Made by a program: the position numbers and the translations under genes. The notes below the pieces were generated by a model. That model ran no database searches, was not told where the DNA came from, and saw only the letters and a list, made by a program, of their open reading frames with translations. Below, piece after piece: positions 54,912 through 64,000 of a DNA stretch of 64,000 nucleotides (position 1 is the first letter of the stretch; every line of letters starts with the position of its first letter). Origin of the DNA: Pythium myriotylum (Eukaryota; Oomycota; Peronosporomycetes; Pythiales; Pythiaceae); NCBI GenBank assembly GCA_023091665.1, contig JALJCQ010000001.1, positions 2,108,001 to 2,172,000 on the forward strand, given 5' to 3'.

Positions 54912-56247
54912 CTAAAGCAGTATATTACTGGAGACTGTTTCGAGGCCTTCATGGTCTGGTCTGTGAGTTTCTGCCTTCTCCTCTTCGGCAGTCATAGCGA
55001 CGTCCATCCTATCTCGACTCTGGTCTGCCGAAGTGTCGTCACCGAGCCCACGCTCGGCTGGCTTCGAGTCGCTGTTTTCACTATCATCTTCTTGTTCGTC
55101 TCCAGACTCCAAAGAAGCGCGCTGACGTTTGTGCAGTTTGTTTGAGAGCGCCATGATACGGCGGACGAGACTGAGATCCTTGGAGATCGTGTCGGGATCA
55201 ACCTTCTGAAGAGAACGTGGCGTGAATGACGACTAGAAACCCACCGATAGGATATTCATTCACCCACCTCATCTCGTAGCTCGCTGAGAAGTTGCTGATG
55301 GTGCTCCCAATCGATACCGTCTGGAATACCCGGTTTCTGACTTCCAGAATTACTTCCTTCCTCTTCGAGCGCATGACTATCCAGTAATGATTCGACTTGT
55401 TCGTATAAATGCTGGTGCTCTAACGGGAGGTACTCGTTGTGCCGACGTTTTCTGCGTTCGTGGTCAATTGCCTCAGCTAGCTTCTCCACGTTGCTTCGAT
55501 GGATGAAGCCATGACCCCACGGGTAGACCACAACGCAACAGTGGTCCTCCCGTCGGTACCCACGCAGGTATCCGGCCCCGACTGGAGTAGCGACAAGATC
55601 ATCAAGCCGCATACCGCCTATCCATTGACACCATGTTAGGACTCCTGGTTTTTCGAAGCATTGTGAAGAATGGCAGCTACCAAGGCGCACTTACCGACGA
55701 CGTGGTCTTTGCGCAACACAAAACCATCGACAGGGTCCTTGACCCACTCACGGAGGAATCGCGCCACCTGGTCTTTCAGGCGGAGAGCCAAGAGCGCCTT
55801 CTGCGAGAGTGTGAGAGCTGAGCTGTTTTTCTTCAGAACGTCGAAGCTTCCGCGAAGCGCCAGTTCGAGACGCGGCTTATAGCGAGGCGAGCGCAGGAGC
55901 TGGAGCGCCTGCGTCGCGAGCTCGACAATGGTGTCAGCTTTGCGCGAGGGCACAGCTGCGAGGGCTTGGAGCAAATGAAGCCAACGCAGATCGCGCTCTT
56001 CGTACGAGTGGGAAGGCGGGGCCGCGAGCTTGAGCAAGACGCTCGATCCGGCGGGCACGCTGAAGACGAGGGCGTTGCGGTTGTCGACCTTCTGCACTTG
56101 CGCTTCGCACGTGGTGAAGACCGGGAGACGGTCATCCAGCACCGGCGGTACAGCGCTAGGCGGTGCCGCTGCGAGCGACGACGAGACGGTGGCGGCCGGG
56201 GACACGAAGCCCGACGGCGCTGGCGCGATCGTGGTTGGCGCCGCCAT
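54912..56247 (-). CDS. unrecognised protein
   Basis: Exons 55695-56247, 55268-55617 and 54912-55205 (introns 77 and 62 bp) give 398 residues from the first ATG in frame (MAAPTTIAPAPSGFV). Pieces in order: a Pro/Ala-rich start; a strand-rich stretch (FTTCEAQVQKVDNRNALVFS, VPAGSSVLLKLAAPP); helices (LRWLHLLQALAAVPSRKAD, TIVELATQALQLL); a segment MRLDDLVATPVGAGYLRGYR with DHCCVVVYPWGHGFIHRSNV, which looks like a small SH3-like/KOW fold; then charged coils and an acidic tail (DEQEDDSENSDSK). No known catalytic motif. It is divergent from the exonuclease gene with 118 bp between starts. Confidence 0.72.
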
Positions 56248-56365
56248 GGTCGTCGTGCCAACTGAAGTTCCGCCTGCTGAGGAGACACCACCCAATTACC
56301 CAGATCGGATGCGGTGGGTTCGTGGGTGATTGGCCGTCTGGACATCCAACTTGACACCACTCGGC

Positions 56366-57614
56366 ATGATGCTGACGCACGTCGTGGGCCGCCGGCCTGC
56401 GCTGCGCGGCGTCGCGCTCTTCTCCAGCAAGCGGCGGACGCGCTTCGACAGCGACGGCGAGCGCAAGCGCCACGACAAGCTCTTCTCAGCGCTGCGCGTC
56501 AAGCAGCAGGAGCAGCTCAAGCGACTGCGCGAGTCGATCGTGCGCGAGGAGCGGGAGGCAGCGGCCAGGCAGCAGAGAGAGGGGGAGGCCGAGGCTAGCG
56601 GCGGAGGCGGGGCGTCCACCGATGGTCGTCGTGTTAGCAGCGATATTGGTGGGCTCTCTGCCCCCAATGGAGGTAGCGCATCGGTCGAAGACAACGCGGC
56701 TGCATCGCCCAAGCGCCGGCTACACCGCGATCTTGAGCGCATGGTGGCTCGCAAGGCTGCACGACAAGAAAAGGTCAAGCACCTCCCCCTCTTTCGTGAA
56801 GACTCACCACTCTGGCATCTGCACGGCAGCGACCGTACGCTGCTCGATTACGACAACCTCCCCGATCTTGCCTTCGCTGGCCCAATCGATGTCATCCATT
56901 CCGCCGAGCAGGAGCGCTCCTTCATCGCATACCTTGCAGAACAGCGCGTCTTCGGCGTAGATACAGAATCGATGCCGCATTTTGACAGTCAGAAGCGGCA
57001 GAATCCAGTCTGTCTAATCCAGATCGCGACACTCGAGCGATCATTCCTCTACAGGATACCACGCGGTGGCTCCTTACCGCCACACTTGCGAACCATCCTT
57101 GAGGACCCAGCTGTAGTCAAAGTGGGCCATTCCCTGGACGACGACTTCCGACTTCTCGAGAAATCGAAGCTTGTTAGTGGCGTGGCAACCACGATTGACA
57201 CCCTTCCCATTGCAACCAAACTCGGTTGTCTTCGCCCAGGGCTCAAGACTCTCTGCAAGCTGTTTCTCGGGGGTAAAATATCCAAGGAAATGCAAGTCTC
57301 GAATTGGGAAGCGCCCGAACTGAGCTTTGATCAGATCCAGTATGCGGCCACGGATGCATGGGCCCCGTTACGAGGTAAGTGACTAAGTGGCGACAACTGA
57401 ATGGTAAGAATGCGCTAACTGATTACGACGCGGCTGGCTTCCAGTTATGTTGGAAATGATACAACTAGAAGATGCGAAGCAGCTAATCCTAGTTAAAAGC
57501 TACAATGCGGGGAAAGGAAAAATTGCAAGCGGTGAGCACGCACTGGCTCTTACAATCCTGGAGGAGAGTATCCTGGAAAATCGTGCTCGAAGTTCAGTCG
57601 AGCGTGTTATTTAG
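56366..57614 (+). CDS. DEDDy 3'-5' exonuclease (Rrp6/EXD-like)
   Basis: Exons 56366-57374 and 57445-57614 (intron 70 bp) give 392 residues. Residues 1-30 (MMLTHVVGRRPALRGVALFS, then SKRRTRF) look like a mitochondrial presequence. A basic coiled coil (QQEQLKRLRESIVREEREAA) follows. The DEDDy core is complete: VFGVDTES (Exo I, Asp and Glu), VKVGHSLDDDFRLLEKS (Exo II Asp) and YAATDAWAPLRVM (Exo III, Tyr and Asp). LIQIAT and LKTLCKLFLGGKISKEMQVS also match the family. There is no HRDC domain, so it is closer to EXD1/EXD2-like or WRN-exonuclease-like proteins than to exosome Rrp6. Its stop codon overlaps that of the opposite-strand kinase gene. Confidence 0.9.
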
Positions 57615-59728
57615 TAATAGAGTTGTGCGTTTGTGTTGATGGACTCGTCGAGCACGCACATAATCGGGAACCAACCGTTGATCCCGCTGTTGGTACTACC
57701 ATACGCCCATACCTTGTCGTCTCGCCAATCGCAATGAGCAATATTGACCTCATCACCAAGATCGAGTGGCAGAAGGGCACAATCACCATGTGCGTCTTTA
57801 GCGGCACCAACGTCATGAGCAATCTTAACAGTGTGAGACTTGGTTGTTGGAATCCATTCCACGTATGTGCACGGAAACCAGCCCTCCTCGCCCGAGATAT
57901 CACCCTCGCGCGTTCCACGCCACCAACCAAACTCGTTCACGCCGGAAACTATCAACTCTTCCCCTTCCCTCAGCGACAACTCGTTCCTGTCGCCTGCTTG
58001 ATATTGTGCAAGTGCGCGAACACGCCCAATCGCGTTTTTTGGGCACGATAGACCAGTAGAATCCTGCATTTGGGTCTTGAACTCTGTCGATAAGACAGGG
58101 CAAACATTCACATCTTCACCACTTGATTCATCACTCGAGTAGCCTATCTCGACATTGGCTGTCTCGAAGATGTCAGCGGATTCGTCACAAGCGTGATCTG
58201 ACTTTTCAGAAAAAGCTGAGGACGAAGAACGTGAGCTGTGATGAGGTTCGTGGGAGCCTGTTCTCAACCAAACTCAGCCAGATCAGCATTCTCGTCATAA
58301 TGACTAAAAGTTCTTAAAAGAGGCAAACACTTCCCGTGTTCTGTGCTGGGTTGCTGAGGATTCTCCAATGTTGAAGGCTGCGCCACTAGCCGATCATCCG
58401 TGCTGCGACTAGACCCTTTTTCCCCTCTTAGAAATGGGTGCGTGAGCAACTCCATTGCTGACGGACGTGTGGTTGGGTTTTTATCGAAACAACTTCGAAG
58501 AAAAGACTGTCCGGTCTTAGACAAGCACGCTGGTAGTGAGGGTACGGCGTCCGTAGACGCGATGTAAAACATGGCTGTCATCGGATTGGAGTGATTCTCC
58601 TGCCGATCAGATAGATTAGCTCGGTTCTCGCCGGTCACAGTGGCAACCACTCACCCAAGGAGGTTTCGCGGTCACAAGTTCAATCAAAACACACCCTACA
58701 GCCCACACATCGGCCTTACACCAATTGTCGTCCCCGCGTTCGGCTCGCACAAGCTCGGGGGCCATCCAGTATGGAGAGCCAAGACCATCCCGAACAGACC
58801 TAGCATGCACCGAGTGGGTTAGGTTCTTGACTTCAAGCCTGGTCGTTGTCACGGTGTACCTGGCAGTTTCATGCTCTTGCGCGAACTCATCGTGCTCATC
58901 GTCAGCCATTTCGGCGACCGCGTCTCTCTTAGCGGATCCGAAGTCTGAAATCTTCACTGTGCCGTCATCGGCAAGCAATAAATTTGCGCATTTCAAATCA
59001 CGATGTGCGACACCGAGGTGGTGCAGATAAGAGACTCCCTCTACGAGCTGACGGATAAAATGCCGGGCGGCAGCTTCGCCGAAAGCCCCATGTTCCTTCA
59101 GAATTCTACGGGCAGACAGTAGGGGGGAATGATGGTGGGGAAACAGAAAAACTTCAAGCAGCGTCATACTTGCTAAGTGAGCCGGCTGGAACATATTCCA
59201 TGAAGATGCGATAGACTGACCCGAAATATTCTGCACAACCGAAGAAAATGATCTCTCATTGGCGAGCGGAGGAGGTCACACGTGGCTCAAGTTGAAGCGC
59301 ACCACATCCCACGAAGCGAACAATATTGGGGTGCTGGATCGACTTGACAATGTCTGCTTCTCGCTCAATCTTGGCGAGGGGTAGCATGCGCTGCATACAT
59401 AGTGACGACGAGTCGTTGCCGTGCTCCATCTCTTCCTGGATGAAGATTTGCTTGACAGCGAGCAACTCGGCGCTGCCAAGAGCATTCAGACATTAGCCGA
59501 CGCCATTCCACGCTTCCTTGACGCGAAGCACCTCGGGATCCGGAGAGCCAGCGTCACTTGGCCGAATCGCCCCGTGCCGATCGTGGGGCCTTGCTGCCAC
59601 ACCAGAGTCCTGTCGCCAGCGGGTCAGAGCTGTCCTCCCCGTGGGCGACAGAGCGCGACTCACTCATCGTCCAAGAACGAGACCCGCAGCTCTTCCTCTC
59701 CAGCAGCGCAAGCCGCCGCCTCCGTCAT
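57611..59728 (-). CDS. MAP3K-like Ser/Thr kinase with two C-terminal SH3 domains
   Basis: Exons 59664-59728, 59532-59609, 59282-59472, 59170-59215, 58655-59105, 58305-58599 and 57611-58257 join in frame to 590 residues. Kinase motifs are complete and of the STE11/NPK1 type: GTGRFGQVTLA; LAVKQI; IFMEYV-AGSL; HRDLKCANLLL; ISDFGSAK; GSPYWMAPELV; DVWAVGCVLIEL; and FLRSCFDKNPTTRPSAMELL. After a Ser-rich linker come two SH3-like domains (ALAQYQAGDRNELSLREGEE with WWRGTREG...GWFPCTYVE; then a second one ending NGWFPIMCV). The SH3 part has no Met of its own near its start, supporting fusion, but the joining intron (58258-58304, 47 bp, donor GTCATT) is the weakest splice in the model. A kinase gene and a separate SH3 gene remain possible. 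Confidence 0.78.
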
Positions 59729-61676
<1,948 letters not shown>

Positions 61677-62025
61677 GCCTGCTATACGTAGGGCTGCGAA
61701 TCCAACGCTGCGCTTGTCGATGTTCGTTAGCATGACCCCATTCATTGATGACCTACTCGCTTTGAATCAATATACACTCTACCCCTCTTCAACTTACTTG
61801 TGTCAGTACTGACGGTGTAGTGGTAGGATTGAGCTCAGTGATACTACGTGGTACTTCCGACCTGAAATCTGGAAGTTCCACGCTAAGGAGGCATCTCGAA
61901 CGCTCGAGCATGTCGGAGCCTCATCTATGTGGCATTGAAGTATCACGTGTGAATAAGAAACGCAAGGTGAAGTTGTGCTCTGAGTATTCCGAGCGAACTC
62001 AAGTGCACTTTCGATAGTATTGGGA
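61677..62025. other. convergent spacer
   Basis: 349 bases lie between the stop codons of the reductoisomerase and LETM1 genes. It holds two 3' UTRs, and no gene is recognisable. Confidence 0.5.
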
Positions 62026-64000
62026 TTAGTTCGACGCCTTTCGGCTGCTCGTACGCTTAATCGTGGGCTTTGCTGCGTCCGCGGCTTCGGTTGGAATTGC
62101 CACCGGCACCGGCTCGGCTGCTTCAAGCTGGATCTGTCCAGTGGCTTCGAGCAGTTCCCGACACTTCGCGACCCAGTTGACAAGTTCTTCCAGTGAGACT
62201 GCGTCACATCAACAACTCAAATTAGCACACAAGAACCATGGGGGCAGGGTGATCGGGTGGAACACGTACTCTTTCCGTCGCTGTCCTCATCGATGCGCGA
62301 GATCAGCCACTCCACGTCTTCCTCTGTGTTGGACTTTCGCAAGATTGTCATAACAGCATGCTTCAGCTCGTCAGCAGTCAGCACTCCGTCACTATCGCGA
62401 TCCAAGATGTTGAGTTTATCGCCGATGTCGCGATCAACCTTTTCAATTTCCTTCTCCAAGTTCGAGAGCATCGAGTCAAGGCGCTTCAGCATACGGCCTG
62501 CGGTCTTGTTCTCACGGGTCTGCGCACCAATGCGACCAGCAGCGAGCAGTCCTTCGACATCCATTTCCGATTTGTTCTGCTTCATTTGGTCAACAACCTG
62601 GCGCTCCTTCTCGACAATCGACTTGAAGGCCAGAGATTCGAGAGCACTAAGTTCTTCAAGGCTTACAATGTTTTCGATTGACTTCGGTGGCGGTGTCACA
62701 GGAGTAGTGGCCGCACTTGCGAGTGATGCATCAGGAGTGAGACCAATAGCTTCAGCAGCTCCGAAGATAGGCTCGCTCTCACTCTTCTTGGTTGCCTGCT
62801 CTGGCACAGGAACTGTCGGGATCACATTAGCTTCAACGGTAGAACCCGCGGCAGCAGCTTCAGCCATTGCTTGAGCAGCGGCAGCGACTGCGGCTTCGGC
62901 AGCAGCAGCTTCTTCGTCTGCCTTTCGCTTGGCCTCACTGCGGAACTTCTCTTCATCGGCAATCATCTCGTTCTGGTAGCGAATCGATTCGAGCTTGAGC
63001 TCACGCATCTCTGAACTTTCCTTACCCGACGAAGTTGCCGAAAGCGCGACCTCGGTGACGACTTCTTCGTCCATTGAAGACAATGAAGTGGCAAGAGCAG
63101 CTTCAGGACTGTCCGCCGCCGTGATGTTCAGCGCACGAGACATAATCAACAACGACGTTGGCACGTTCTTGTTGATCGAGAGGTCGAGCCACTGACGCAT
63201 CTGGCGCATGTAGCCAGCCTTTGTGAGACCAGTCGCGCGCATGCCTCGTTCCATACATGCTTGCTGGAGCTCCTCTTTATCAAGCGAGTCAAGTCCCTCC
63301 CAGATAATGTCTTGGTCATCCTTCTTGAGCTGTCGAATTCGGTTACGTAGCGTGAAGCGCAGGAAGTTATCATTGCCGAAGTGTTGCACGCCCATGTAGC
63401 GACACATACCCACAAGCTGCGGGCGGGAAATGTTGTCAAGCATCAGTTCATCGTTGAAGAGCGTGGCAACCTTGAGTGTTTCTTCCGCCGACACGGGCTC
63501 TCCGCGTTGTGCTCTCTCCACAAAGCTCATGACTTCACTCGCCGTGGCCTTGCGCTCCTCAGTCACTCCTTCTGTATCACGTGTATCTTGCATCACTTCC
63601 TTGACCGTCTCCTGGAGGAACTCGGCGAGGGACACACGCAACTGCAGCTGACGCTTCATGTCTTCTTCGCGCTGGAAGGAGTCCTTGTAAGTGCTTGGCA
63701 GCATATTCGGGAACACCTTCAGAGCTACTGGCAACAACAGCTCCATGAACGGCACGATCACGAAGAACGCGAACGGCACAAGGCGCAGTAGATCGGCCAC
63801 TGTGCGCTGGAGCTGTTTACGCTCACGGCGTGAGAGCGCGTTGCCTTTCAGTAATCGGCGAACGATTCGCGTTGAAGTTGTCACGTCCGCGTAGAGAAGC
63901 TTCGTCCCAAGCCAATAGTGCTTGGCTTCGTGCTTGACCTTCTCTTTGATGTTTGCCAGCCAAGCCTTGACGGCAGCTGGGTCCTTGTATATCAGCTGGA
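62026..64000 (-). CDS. LETM1: LETM1 mitochondrial inner-membrane protein (partial)
   Basis: LETM1 controls cation/proton exchange (K+/H+ or Ca2+/H+) across the mitochondrial inner membrane. The N-terminus runs off the right edge. The frame is open to 64000 and starts in the window with LIYKDPAAVKAWLANIKEKV, then KHEAKHYWLGTKLLYADV. A single TM segment (LLRLVPFAFFVIVPFMELLL) precedes the ribosome-binding-like LETM domain (MCRYMGVQHFGNDNFLRFTL; LDSLDKEELQQACMERGMRA; MRQWLDLSI). An Ala/Glu coiled coil and two EF-hands follow (DRDSDGVLTADEL; DEDSDGKISLEEL). The second EF-hand is restored by the intron 62199-62269 joining exons 62270-64000+ and 62026-62198. The C-terminal tail is basic. Confidence 0.95.

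Overview
The window is nuclear DNA from a eukaryote with compact genes, and it looks like an oomycete (Pythium/Phytophthora-type stramenopile). The evidence for this is as follows. There are about 26 protein genes in some 55 kb on both strands. Nearly all introns are GT-AG and 47-78 bp long. Every splice I propose keeps the reading frame and joins pieces of a recognisable protein. The gene repertoire also fits: PRORP, a plant-type ketol-acid reductoisomerase with a transit-like N-terminus, polycystin channels, MAP3K- and YANK-like kinases, SELO and LETM1. The species cannot be fixed from sequence alone.

Region 1 (1-9099) is repeat-rich. A 6.3 kb Ty3/gypsy LTR retrotransposon with a C-terminal chromodomain occupies 1240-7532. 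It has 699 bp LTRs that differ at two positions, and a perfect 5 bp target duplication (gaata). Despite this apparent youth, gag-pol carries two in-frame stops and two frameshifts. The element landed inside an older RNase H-like coding relic, and two more relics of the same domain lie on either side.

Region 2 (9100-16260) has three plus-strand genes: a protein-only RNase P with an altered zinc site, a small unrecognised protein, and a nine-exon gene that fuses armadillo-type repeats to a polycystin/PKD2 channel.

Region 3 (16382-33647) holds, in order: valyl-tRNA synthetase, a didomain nucleoside 2-deoxyribosyltransferase-like protein, an M1 aminopeptidase, a multi-pass membrane protein, UFD1 (first coding exon is only the ATG), a GDP-hexose phosphorylase, a YANK-like AGC kinase, a ten-exon sirtuin and a short-chain dehydrogenase.

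Region 4 (33765-47000) has a 2398-residue single-exon IQ/SFI1-like/ankyrin protein, SELO with Cys in place of selenocysteine, a histidine phosphatase, an IQ/PH-like protein and a DHHC palmitoyltransferase.

Region 5 (47165-64000) has an unrecognised six-exon protein, KIN17 facing THOC7 (both RNA/DNA-processing factors), a WD40 protein whose 3' end overlaps a J-domain/zinc-finger gene, an unrecognised protein, a DEDDy 3'-5' exonuclease whose stop codon overlaps that of a MAP3K-like kinase with two SH3 domains, mitochondrial ketol-acid reductoisomerase, and LETM1 running off the right edge.

The genes are ordinary housekeeping and signalling genes with no operon-like logic. Several divergent pairs share intergenic spacers of 119-550 bp. 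No tRNA, rRNA or CRISPR array was seen. All function calls are from motif recognition by eye; exon borders come from frame continuity and GT-AG signals.
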